Shown: positions 7,038 through 13,014 of the stretch, piece by piece
Position numbering within the stretch: position 1 is the first letter of the stretch
How the letters are laid out: every line of letters starts with the position of its first letter
DNA from: an uncultured Oscillospiraceae bacterium
Lineage (GTDB): Bacteria > Bacillota > Clostridia > Oscillospirales > Oscillospiraceae
Direction: 5' to 3'
Assembly (NCBI GenBank): GCA_905233785.1
Contig: CAJOCV010000090.1
Location: forward strand, 6,608 to 19,624
Length of the DNA stretch: 13,017 nt
Notes under the pieces: model-generated
Databases searched by the model: none
The model's input: only the letters and a program-made list of their open reading frames with translations
What the model was told of the DNA's origin: nothing
Made by a program: the position numbers and the translations under genes

Positions 7038-7138
7038 TGAAAAGTGAATAGTGAATAGTGAATAGTGAAGGTGTCGCTTCGCGACGATTATAAAATCTGT
7101 CCCCGAAGGGGACACCATAACTTTTCACTCTTCACTGT
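7035..7138. repeat. Intergenic palindromic element, copy 2 (after uppS)
   Basis: Same family as the element at 5566: left array TAGTGAAAAGTGAATAGTGA, then GGTGTCGCTTCGCGAC, an AT-rich centre, TGTCCCCGAAGGGGACACC, and a right arm CTTTTCACTCTTCACT. The two core hairpins are in the opposite order to copies 1 and 4, so this copy is inverted relative to them. It begins at the uppS TAG stop. Confidence 0.85.
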
Positions 7139-7188
7139 ACTCTCTTCGCTGATAATACAGAAGAGACCGCAGATACGGCGGGGTAAAA

Positions 7189-7272
7189 TAGTGAAAAGTG
7201 AATAGTGAATAGTGAATAGTGAAGGTGTCGCTTCGCGACGATTATAAAATCTGTCTTTTCACTCTTCACTGT
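7189..7272. repeat. Intergenic palindromic element, copy 3 (truncated duplicate)
   Basis: A by-product of the tandem duplication: identical to copy 2 but missing the 20 nt that make up most of the CCCC/GGGG core hairpin and the adjacent ATAAC. One GTCGC/GCGAC hairpin and both GTGAA-type arms remain. Confidence 0.85.
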
Positions 7273-7293
7273 ACTCTCTTCGCTGATAATAAG

Positions 7294-7971
7294 ATGATGG
7301 ATGTTCAACAAAAGCTCTTTGCGCTGCGGGATGAGAAGAACGCCGCGTTTGTGGCAAGGCTGATCCCGAATCTGGACCCGGGAACGATCCTCGGCGCGCG
7401 CACGCCGGAGCTGCGAAGACTCGCAAAGGAGCTATCCAAAACGGAGGACGTGTCCGGCTTTCTGGCGGCGCTCCCGCACAGCTATCTGGAGGAAAACAGC
7501 CTCCACGCCTTCCTGATCGAGCAGATCCGGGATTTTGACGCCTGCATGGAGGAGCTGGAGCGCTTCCTGCCCTATGTTGACAACTGGGCGACCTGCGACT
7601 CCCTGCGCCCGCCGGCGTTCAAAAAGAACCGCGCAAGGCTGCTTGCGCGCATCCCCGCCTGGCTCTCCTCCGAAGAGACCTACACCGTCCGCTATGGGAT
7701 CGGGATGCTGATGACGCATTTTCTGGACGAAGCGTTCGACCCACGCTATCCTGACTGGGTTGCTTCGGTACAGTCGGAGGAATACTATGTCCGCATGATG
7801 ATCGCCTGGTACTTCGCCACGGCGCTTGCCAAGCGGTATGAGGCGGCGTTGCCCTATCTCACGGAGAAGCGCCTTGAACCCTGGACGCATAACAAGACGA
7901 TCCAGAAGGCGGTGGAGAGCGATCGCGTGAGTGCCGAGCACAAACGGTATCTGAAAACGCTGAAACGATGA
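7294..7971 (+). CDS. AlkD-like DNA alkylation repair protein (HEAT-repeat DNA glycosylase family)
   Basis: 225 aa alpha-helical protein of the COG4912 type, which in characterised members removes N3- and N7-alkylated purines without base flipping. The VDNWATCD segment (95-102) aligns with the catalytic Trp/Asp pair of Bacillus cereus AlkD (W109 and D113 there; W98 and D102 here). TVRYGIGMLM (131-140) and the MMIAWYFA helix (168-175) fit the rest of the HEAT-like repeats. The frame stays open upstream to about 7219, but that part lies inside the repeat element, so ATG 7294 (or 7297) is preferred. No good ribosome binding site precedes it; the duplication immediately upstream may have displaced its leader. 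It occupies the position where cdsA normally sits. Confidence 0.85.
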   Translation: MMDVQQKLFALRDEKNAAFVARLIPNLDPGTILGARTPELRRLAKELSKTEDVSGFLAALPHSYLEENSLHAFLIEQIRDFDACMEELERFLPYVDNWATCDSLRPPAFKKNRARLLARIPAWLSSEETYTVRYGIGMLMTHFLDEAFDPRYPDWVASVQSEEYYVRMMIAWYFATALAKRYEAALPYLTEKRLEPWTHNKTIQKAVESDRVSAEHKRYLKTLKR

Positions 7972-7974
7972 AAG

Positions 7975-8069
7975 CTTCCCCCTTCGGGGGAAGTGCCCCG
8001 AAGGGGCGATAGGGGTTGACTGGCCCCCTCAGTCACGCATCCGCGTGACAGCTCCCCCGGAGGGGGAGC
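7975..8069. repeat. Cluster of four GC-rich hairpins between the AlkD-like gene and dxr
   Basis: Four inverted repeats in a row: CTTCCCC/GGGGAAG (7975-7993), GCCCC/GGGGC (7995-8007), GTCACGC/GCGTGAC (8032-8049) and GCTCCCCC/GGGGGAGC (8051-8069). Loops are 3-5 nt. No U-run follows, so this is not a standard terminator. The style (CCCCCTCAGTCACGC and CTCCCCCGGAGGGGGAG) resembles dispersed intergenic repeats I associate with Oscillospiraceae genomes, from memory only. The dxr ribosome binding site starts directly after it. Confidence 0.7.
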
Positions 8070-8089
8070 CGCAAAGGAAAGGTGATTGT

Positions 8090-9232
8090 ATGGTTCATTC
8101 CATTTCCATTCTCGGCTGCACCGGCTCCATCGGGCGGCAGACCGCCGCGGTGGCCGAGCATACCGGCATCCGTGTCGCGGCGCTGACCGCAAACCGGAAA
8201 ATCGACCTGCTGGAGCAGCAGGCGAGAAAGTTTAAGCCCGCCTTCGTCGCGGTCTATGACGAGGAGGCGGCAAAGCAGTTCAAAATCGCCGTGGCCGATA
8301 CGGACATCCGCGTGGGTTCCGGCATGGAGGGACTGATCGAGGCCGCGACGCTCCGGCAAAGCGACTGCGTGGTGACGGCGGTCTCCGGCGCGGTGGGGCT
8401 CAGGCCTACGCTTGCCGCCATCGACGCGAAAAAGCGCATCGCCCTTGCCAACAAGGAGACGCTTGTCTGTGCAGGTGATCTCGTCATGGCGCGGGCAAAG
8501 GAGAAGGGCGCGGAGATCGTGCCCGTCGATTCGGAGCATTCCGCCATCTTCCAGTGCCTCATGGGCAGGGGAGCGGGGGAGCTGCACAAGATCCTGCTCA
8601 CCGGCTCCGGCGGCCCCTTCCGCGGAAAGAAGCGCGAGGAGCTGGAGAGCGTCACGCCCGCGCAGGCGGTGGCGCATCCCAACTGGAGCATGGGCGCGAA
8701 AATCTCCGTGGACAGCTCCACGCTGATGAACAAGGGGCTGGAGTTTGTGGAGGCCATGCACCTCTTTTCCGTCAAGCCTGAGGACATTACTGTGGTGATT
8801 CACCCCCAGAGCGTCATACACTCTATGGTGGAGCTGGTGGACGGCACCGTGATCGCACAGCTCGGCGTACCGGACATGGGGCTTCCGATCCAGCTTGCGC
8901 TGACGTATCCGGAGCGCCGCCCCTCGCTGTTTGAGCACCTCGACTTCTGGAAGCTGCGCGATCTGAGCTTTGAAGAGCCTGACCTCGTAAACTTCCCCTG
9001 CCTGAAGCTTGCGATGGACTGCGCCAAACGCGGCGGCACCGCCCCCTGTGTCATGAGCGCTGCGAACGAAGTCGCGGTACACAAGTTCCTGCGCGGGGAG
9101 CTGGGCTACAACCTCATCTACGACGCCGCCGCCGAGGCGGTGGAGACCGTCGGCGTCACCGCGGCAGAGGATCTGGACACCATCCTCGCAGCGGACGAAG
9201 CCGCGAGAGCCTTTGTGAGAGAGAACTATTAG
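8090..9232 (+). CDS. dxr: 1-deoxy-D-xylulose 5-phosphate reductoisomerase
   Basis: 380 aa, normal length. Converts DXP to 2-C-methylerythritol 4-phosphate with NADPH and a divalent metal, the second step of the MEP isoprenoid pathway and ultimately the source of the building blocks used by UppS. Visible are the dinucleotide-binding ILGCTGSIGRQT (7-18), ALANKETLVCAG (118-129), metal ligands in VDSEHS (D147, E149) and NKGLE (E218), LLTGSGGPFR (169-178), HPNWSMGAKISVDSSTLM (196-213), and IHPQSVIHSMVE (237-248). The ATG at 8090 follows AAAGGAAAGGTG. An earlier in-frame start (8045) lies inside the hairpin cluster and is rejected. The TAG stop coincides with the start of another palindromic element. 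Confidence 0.97.
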   Translation: MVHSISILGCTGSIGRQTAAVAEHTGIRVAALTANRKIDLLEQQARKFKPAFVAVYDEEAAKQFKIAVADTDIRVGSGMEGLIEAATLRQSDCVVTAVSGAVGLRPTLAAIDAKKRIALANKETLVCAGDLVMARAKEKGAEIVPVDSEHSAIFQCLMGRGAGELHKILLTGSGGPFRGKKREELESVTPAQAVAHPNWSMGAKISVDSSTLMNKGLEFVEAMHLFSVKPEDITVVIHPQSVIHSMVELVDGTVIAQLGVPDMGLPIQLALTYPERRPSLFEHLDFWKLRDLSFEEPDLVNFPCLKLAMDCAKRGGTAPCVMSAANEVAVHKFLRGELGYNLIYDAAAEAVETVGVTAAEDLDTILAADEAARAFVRENY

Positions 9233-9339
9233 TGAACAGCGAAGAGTGAAAAGCGAATCGTTGAGGTGTCCCCTTCGGGGACGGATTCAAATTGTCGCGA
9301 AGCGACACCATAACGATTCACTATTCTCTTTTAACTTTT
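9230..9339. repeat. Intergenic palindromic element, copy 4 (dxr-rseP gap)
   Basis: Left end TAGTGAACAGCGAAGAG with the dxr stop codon as its first bases, then GGTGTCCCCTTCGGGGAC, an AT-rich centre, GTCGCGAAGCGACACC, and a right arm ATAACGATTCACTATTC. The inner arms match each other (GAATCGTT on both sides), although these bases differ from the other copies. This suggests that the arms keep their pairing within each copy. Confidence 0.85.
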
Positions 9340-9363
9340 CGTTTCATTTCGGAGAAATTGCCT

Positions 9364-10422
9364 ATGACCATCGTTTATATCCTTTTTGCAATCTTGATTT
9401 TCGGCGTGCTGATCGGCATCCATGAGTTCGGCCACTTCATCGTCGCCAAGGCCTGCGGCGTGAAGGTCGAAGAATTTGCCGTCGGCATGGGCCCCGCACT
9501 TTTGAAAAAGCAGAAGGGCGAGACGCTCTATTCCCTGCGGCTGCTGCCCATCGGGGGCTACTGCGCCATGGCGGGGGAGGATGAAAGCTCCGAAGACCCC
9601 CGCGCCTTTACCAACGCGGCGATCTGGAAGCGCATCCTGATCCTCTGCGCGGGCTCTGCCATGAACTTTCTGCTGGGCTTTTTGATCGTGCTGATCCTCT
9701 ACGCGAGCGCCGCCGCCTTCCACGCGCCGATCCTTTCCGGCTTCATGGAGGGCTGCCCCTACGAGAGCGCGGAGGGCTTGCAGGTGGGCGACCGTTTTTA
9801 TACGATCGACGGCCACCGCATCTATGAGACCTACGACGTGGGCGACTATCTCAGCCAGGGCGACGGCGTGTATGACATCGTGGTGATCCGCGACGGGAAA
9901 AAGGTGCAGCTCAAGGACTTTGCGATGGAGCCGGTGGAGTACGAGGGCTATGAGAACAAAATGTACGGCTTCTACTTCGGCACGGAGGAGGCCACGCCCC
10001 TTGTGAAGCTGCGCCGCTCGTGGGAGAGCTGCCTGGGCTTCGGGCGCATGGTCTGGCAGGGACTGCGGCAGCTTGTGACCGGCAAGGTCGGCGTCAAGGA
10101 TATGTCCGGCCCCGTCGGCATCGTAAACCTCATGGCCGAGACCGGCGAGCAGGCGGCAAGCACCGTGGACGCGGTGTATAACATCCTCTACCTCGGCGCC
10201 TTCATCGCGGTGAACCTCTCGATCATGAATATGCTGCCCATTCCGGCGCTGGACGGCGGGCGGGTGTTCCTGCTGCTGGTGAGCACCGGCGTCGAAGCCG
10301 TCACGCGCAAAAAGCTCGATCCCAAGTACGAGGGCATGATCCACGCGGCGGGCATGGTGCTGCTGTTGGGGCTGATGGCCGTTGTGATGTTTAACGATAT
10401 TTTGCGCATTGTGAAGGGCTGA
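9364..10422 (+). CDS. rseP: Site-2 intramembrane zinc metalloprotease
   Basis: 352 aa membrane protease of the RseP/RasP family, which cleaves anti-sigma factors and leftover signal peptides within the membrane. The first helix carries the zinc motif HEFGH (20-24). A second hydrophobic stretch spans about 91-117. One PDZ-like domain lies around 125-190 (GLQVGDRFYTIDGHRI), and the third metal ligand is in MLPIPALDGGR (290-300, D297). A last helix spans about 327-345. The ATG at 9364 has GGAG 9 nt upstream; a longer frame from 9292 begins in the repeat element and is rejected. The position after dxr is the conserved one. ispG, a frequent next neighbour, is absent. Confidence 0.95.
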   Translation: MTIVYILFAILIFGVLIGIHEFGHFIVAKACGVKVEEFAVGMGPALLKKQKGETLYSLRLLPIGGYCAMAGEDESSEDPRAFTNAAIWKRILILCAGSAMNFLLGFLIVLILYASAAAFHAPILSGFMEGCPYESAEGLQVGDRFYTIDGHRIYETYDVGDYLSQGDGVYDIVVIRDGKKVQLKDFAMEPVEYEGYENKMYGFYFGTEEATPLVKLRRSWESCLGFGRMVWQGLRQLVTGKVGVKDMSGPVGIVNLMAETGEQAASTVDAVYNILYLGAFIAVNLSIMNMLPIPALDGGRVFLLLVSTGVEAVTRKKLDPKYEGMIHAAGMVLLLGLMAVVMFNDILRIVKG

Positions 10423-10454
10423 CGAAGCAAAATCCACAAAAGCGCGTTCGTCCC

Positions 10455-10483
10455 TTGACAGAAAGCGGAAAACATGATTTAAT
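10455..10483 (+). promoter_or_regulatory. Consensus promoter for the T-box/trpXY operon
   Basis: Perfect -35 TTGACA (10455-10460), 17-nt spacer, and -10 TTTAAT (10478-10483). Transcription would begin near 10490, a few bases before stem I of the T-box. Confidence 0.85.
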
Positions 10484-10494
10484 TGGATAAACCG

Positions 10495-10770
10495 TTGAAG
10501 AAGAGTGAGTAAGCACCCATCCTTTTCACAAAGCGAGCCGCGGGCGGTGGAAGCGCGGCGGAAAAGCGGATGCCGAATGGACTTCTGAGGGCGAGCGGAA
10601 AGGGGCGACCCGAGTATGTGAGCCGGAGCTGGACTCTCCGTGAACAAAGGTCGGCATATGATGGTATGCGTAAAAGCGGGCGCGTTTGCCGCGTCAAGCC
10701 GGGTGGCACCGCAGGATGTGTATTCGATCCTGTCCCAGCACTGTAATTGCTGTTGGGACAGGTTTTTTTT
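10495..10770 (+). promoter_or_regulatory. T-box riboswitch, tryptophan specific
   Basis: A complete T-box leader that senses uncharged tRNA and controls transcription termination. Stem I closes with AGAAG (10499-10503) and CTTCT (10582-10586). The specifier loop has AGTA (10508-10511) opposite GAA-TGG-A (10575-10581), so the specifier codon is UGG, Trp, at 10578-10580. The apical region GAGCCGCGGGCGGTGGAAG fits the conserved stem I terminal loops. A stem III candidate is GCATA/TATGC (10654-10669). The T-box proper, GGGTGGCACCGC (10701-10712), has the UGGC bulge (10704-10707), complementary to the GCCA end of a tRNA with discriminator G, as in bacterial tRNA-Trp. CAGGAT/ATCCTG (10712-10732) would form the antiterminator and competes with the terminator that follows. 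Confidence 0.93.
10729..10770 (+). terminator. Intrinsic terminator of the T-box leader
   Basis: CCTGTCCCAGCA (10729-10740) pairs with TGTTGGGACAGG (10751-10762) in a 12-bp stem with one G-U pair, followed by eight T (10763-10770). The 5' arm overlaps the antiterminator arm ATCCTG, giving the usual either/or switch. Confidence 0.93.
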
Positions 10771-10774
10771 CTTT

Positions 10775-10815
10775 TAAATCTTCAGTCCCCGCGGTGGCCT
10801 GAAGATTTAGGGGAC
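10775..10815 (+). repeat. Inverted repeat with competing pairing, downstream of the T-box terminator
   Basis: AAATCTTCAG (10776-10785) and CTGAAGATTT (10799-10808) form a perfect 10-bp stem, extendable by T775-A809, with a 13-nt loop. GTCCCC (10785-10790) can instead pair with GGGGAC (10810-10815), using the loop and the bases just after the stem, so the two pairings compete. No U-run follows. The next element is an AGGTGAG ribosome binding site and a small ORF (10835). This may be a translational control structure or the remains of an older terminator. Confidence 0.5.
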
Positions 10816-10834
10816 ACTTATGAGGTGAGAAACC

Positions 10835-10867
10835 ATGAAGCTGTATACAAAACGATGGCGTTCTTGA
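10835..10867 (+). CDS. Candidate 10-residue leader peptide with a Trp codon
   Basis: The ATG at 10835 opens MKLYTKRWRS, then TGA at 10865-10867. A ribosome binding site, GAGGTGAG, ends about 6 nt before the ATG, which is better than that of several real genes here. It lies between the T-box terminator and trpX, is in a different frame from trpX, and stops 41 nt before its start. Codon 8 is UGG. In Bacillus subtilis the anti-TRAP gene rtpA sits behind a Trp T-box and a 10-codon leader peptide (rtpLP) containing Trp codons, a known precedent for this layout. The single Trp codon and lack of comparative data keep this tentative; it could be a chance ORF. Confidence 0.4.
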   Translation: MKLYTKRWRS

Positions 10868-10908
10868 AAAAGGAAAAAGACGATTTTTATGACGAAAGGA
10901 AAGGACGA

Positions 10909-12012
10909 ATGAACATGAAAAAGATTCTTGCCATGCTGCTGACCGTTGCCCTTGCCCTCGCGCTCTGCGCCTGCGGCGCCGTTCCTCCCGCTGCCACCGA
11001 GGCGCCAGCCGAGCCTGCCCAGGCCGCGCCTGACGCCGAGGCGTATGTTCCCTCTCCCGAGGGCGTGTCCTATAAAATCGGCATCTGCAACTTTGTGGAC
11101 GACGCTTCCCTGAATCAGATCGTGGAGAATATCGAGAACCGCCTTGCCGAGATCGGCGCAGAGAAGGGCGTGAGCTTTGAGATCCTCTATGACAACTGCC
11201 AGGCGGACGCCAACGTCATGAACCAGATCATCGCAAACTTTGAGGCGCAGAGCGTCGATCTGATGGTCGGCGTCGCGACGCCCGTTGCCATGGGGATGCA
11301 GGCGGCGACGGAGGATAACAAAATCCCCGTGGTCTTCGCCGCCGTGTCCGATCCCGTGGGCGCGGGTCTGGTGGAGAGCCTGGAGGCACCCGGCGCGAAC
11401 GTCACCGGCACCTCCGACTATCTGGACACCAACGCCGTCATGAACCTGATCTTCGCCGTCAAGCCCGATGCCGCCGCGGTGGGGCTTCTCTATGACGTGG
11501 GGCAGGACGCCTCCACCGCGCCCATTGCCGCCGCGAAGGAATATCTGGAGGCCAAGGGCGTGAAGGTCGTGGAGCGCACCGGCACCAATGTGGAGGAGGT
11601 CACCCTTGCCGCCCAGGCGCTGATTGCCGACGAGGTGGACGCGATCTTTACCCCCACCGACAACACCATCATGACCGCGGAGCTCTCCATCTATGAGGAG
11701 CTTGCGTCAGCCGGCATCCCGCACTTCACCGGGGCGGACTCCTTTGCGCTCAACGGCGCCTTCCTCGGCTACGGCGTGGACTACGCAAATCTCGGCGTTG
11801 AGACCGCGAACATGATCGCTGAGATCCTGCTCGAGGGCGCCGACCCCGCTTCCACCGCCGTCAGAACCTTTGATAACGGCACCGCCACCGTCAATACCGA
11901 GACCTGTGAGACGCTGGGGCTTGACTACGACGCGGTTAAGGAAGCCATCGCTCCCTTCTGCACCAAGGTGCAGCCGATCACCACCGCCGAGAGCTTTTCC
12001 GACCTCGGGTAA
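10909..12012 (+). CDS. trpX: TrpX-type ABC transporter substrate-binding lipoprotein
   Basis: 367 aa, family ABC_sub_bind (PF04392 type). A signal peptide with lipobox LCAC (19-22) makes C22 the lipid-anchored residue. An Ala/Pro/Glu-rich linker (to about 48) precedes the two-lobed binding domain: YKIGICNFVDD near the start, IPVVFAAVSDPVGAGLV, NVTGTSD, a VGLLYD strand, IFTPTDNTI and HFTGADSFALNGAFLGYGVDY-type text. Characterised or predicted relatives bind aromatic amino acids (TrpX, and the tyrosine-binding CD0873 of Clostridioides difficile). The upstream Trp T-box favours tryptophan. The ATG at 10909 follows GAAAGGAAAGGAC. The frame is open back to 10747, but that part overlaps the terminator and lacks a ribosome binding site. 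The symbol rests on context. Confidence 0.9.
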   Translation: MNMKKILAMLLTVALALALCACGAVPPAATEAPAEPAQAAPDAEAYVPSPEGVSYKIGICNFVDDASLNQIVENIENRLAEIGAEKGVSFEILYDNCQADANVMNQIIANFEAQSVDLMVGVATPVAMGMQAATEDNKIPVVFAAVSDPVGAGLVESLEAPGANVTGTSDYLDTNAVMNLIFAVKPDAAAVGLLYDVGQDASTAPIAAAKEYLEAKGVKVVERTGTNVEEVTLAAQALIADEVDAIFTPTDNTIMTAELSIYEELASAGIPHFTGADSFALNGAFLGYGVDYANLGVETANMIAEILLEGADPASTAVRTFDNGTATVNTETCETLGLDYDAVKEAIAPFCTKVQPITTAESFSDLG

Positions 12013-12017
12013 TACTG

Positions 12018-12085
12018 TAGGGGCGACCCTTGCGGTCGCCTGCCGTCATGATACGAGGCTGACGGGCGATTGGAAAATCGCCCGT
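12018..12085 (+). repeat. Two hairpins between trpX and trpY
   Basis: GGCGACC/GGTCGCC (12022-12040, loop CTTGC) in a GTAGGGGCGACC context, and ACGGGCGATT/AATCGCCCGT (12062-12085), a perfect 10-bp stem closed by a GGAA (GNRA-type) tetraloop. There is no U-run. Hairpins placed between a binding-protein gene and its permease gene often protect the upstream message and lower downstream expression; that role is inference here. The ribosome binding site AAGGAG (12094-12099) follows. Confidence 0.65.
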
Positions 12086-12107
12086 TCGGCTGCAAGGAGT
12101 GAAGTCA

Positions 12108-13014
12108 ATGAATCTGGGTTCTGTCCTCACGCTGGGGCAAACCGCGCTGGAGCTGGGACTGATCAGCTCGCTGACGGTCCTGGCGCTGTTCCTGAGCTAT
12201 TCGATGCTCAACGTGTGCGACCTGTCAACCGACGGCTGCTTCACGCTGGGGGCGACCGTGGGCGCGGTGGTGGCGCTCGCGGGGCATCCCTGGCTGTCGA
12301 TCCCCGCCGCCATGCTCGCGGGGATGCTCTCGGGCTTTGTGACCGCGATTTTGCAGACGAAAATGGGCATTGACAGCCTTCTCTCCGGCATCATCGTGAA
12401 CACGGGGCTGTACTCTATCAACATCGCCGTGATGGGCAATTCCTCGCTGCTCAACATGAACAAGACCGAGACGGTGTTCACCTGGGCCAAACGCGCCCTT
12501 GCCGCTACGTTTTTACACGAGCAGTACAAGCTGCTCGTCGCGCTGCTTGCGGTGGTGCTCGCGCTCGTGTTTCTCACGCTCTTTCTGCGCACGCGCCTCG
12601 GCCTTGCCATCCGCGCGACCGGCAATAACCCCGACATGGTGCGCTCTTCCCGTTGTGGGGCTGGTGGTGGCCAACGCCTTCACCGCGCTCTCCGGCTGCT
12701 TGCTTGCGCAGAGCCAGAAGTCTGTGAACATCGACATCGGCACCGGTATGGTCACGGTGGCGCTGGCAAGCCTTCTGATCGGCAACGCCTTTCTCGGCAA
12801 GGGGAAAATCCCCGTCCGGGCTGTCGGCGCGGTGTTGGGCGCGTTTTTGTTCCGGCTGGTGTACACCGTGGCGCTGCGCTTCCATATGCCGGCCTTCATG
12901 CTCAAGCTGGTCTCCGCTGTGATCGTCATCATCGCCATCGCGGGGCCTTATCTCAAGACGCAGCTTCCGCTGATGAAGCGGCGCATGGCGCACCGCGCGG
13001 GAAGGGGGGACTGA
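12108..13014 (+). pseudogene. trpY: TrpY-type ABC transporter permease, interrupted by a frameshifting deletion
   Basis: Starts at ATG 12108 after AAGGAGTG. The first 181 codons (to 12650) read as a multi-helix permease of the uncharacterised ABC_sub_bind-associated class (COG4120 type): YSMLNVCDLSTDGCFTLGA near the start, MGIDSLLSGIIVNTGLYSIN, and RATGNNPDMVRSS at the break. From 12652 the family sequence continues in another frame (VVGLVVANAFTALSGCLLAQ through KRRMAHRAGRGD, stop at 13014). Relatives have roughly 7-8 residues (of the SINPAFT kind) between MVRSS and the GL(V/A)xAN helix, from memory. A loss of about 20-26 nt would explain both the gap and the shift. The original frame is open to the window end but encodes unrelated residues. 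It could be real inactivation or an assembly error; the intact protein would be about 305-310 aa. Confidence 0.85.

Larger units (their letters stand above)
7008..7291. repeat. Tandem duplication of uppS 3' end plus palindromic element
   Basis: Bases 7008-7101 recur exactly at 7162-7255 (94 nt, offset 154), and 7122-7157 recur at 7256-7291 (36 nt, offset 134). The two units are therefore the same 150-154 bp segment, except that the second lacks 20 nt corresponding to 7102-7121, one arm of the core hairpin. The first unit contains the real last nine codons and stop of uppS; the second carries a vestigial copy (7162-7191). The duplication lies directly before the AlkD-like gene and probably altered its leader. 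A recent event is likely because identity is complete outside the gap. Confidence 0.93.

Noticed and set aside
7020..7275. Possible CRISPR array suggested by repeated GTGAATA units and the duplicated segment
   Set aside because: The short units are direct GTGAATA runs without unique spacers, and the longer repeat is a two-copy tandem duplication. No cas genes are present.
7219..7293. N-terminal extension of the AlkD-like protein
   Set aside because: These 25 codons lie entirely in the duplicated palindromic element and do not resemble the family N-terminus.
8033..9082. 349-codon minus-strand ORF opposite dxr
   Set aside because: Shadow ORF with low-complexity composition; dxr on the plus strand has all catalytic motifs.
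10630..10632. A second TGG in the T-box leader considered as the specifier codon
   Set aside because: It lies outside stem I. The TGG at 10578-10580 has the canonical GAA before it, A after it, a matching stem I base and an AGTA opposite.
9331..10647. 438-codon minus-strand ORF covering rseP
   Set aside because: An antisense shadow of a high-GC gene. Its translation is His/Gln/Ala-rich without domains, while the plus strand encodes a clear site-2 protease.
10747..10908. N-terminal extension of trpX by 54 codons
   Set aside because: The extension starts inside the T-box terminator, lacks a ribosome binding site, and would bury the lipoprotein signal peptide that begins at 10909.
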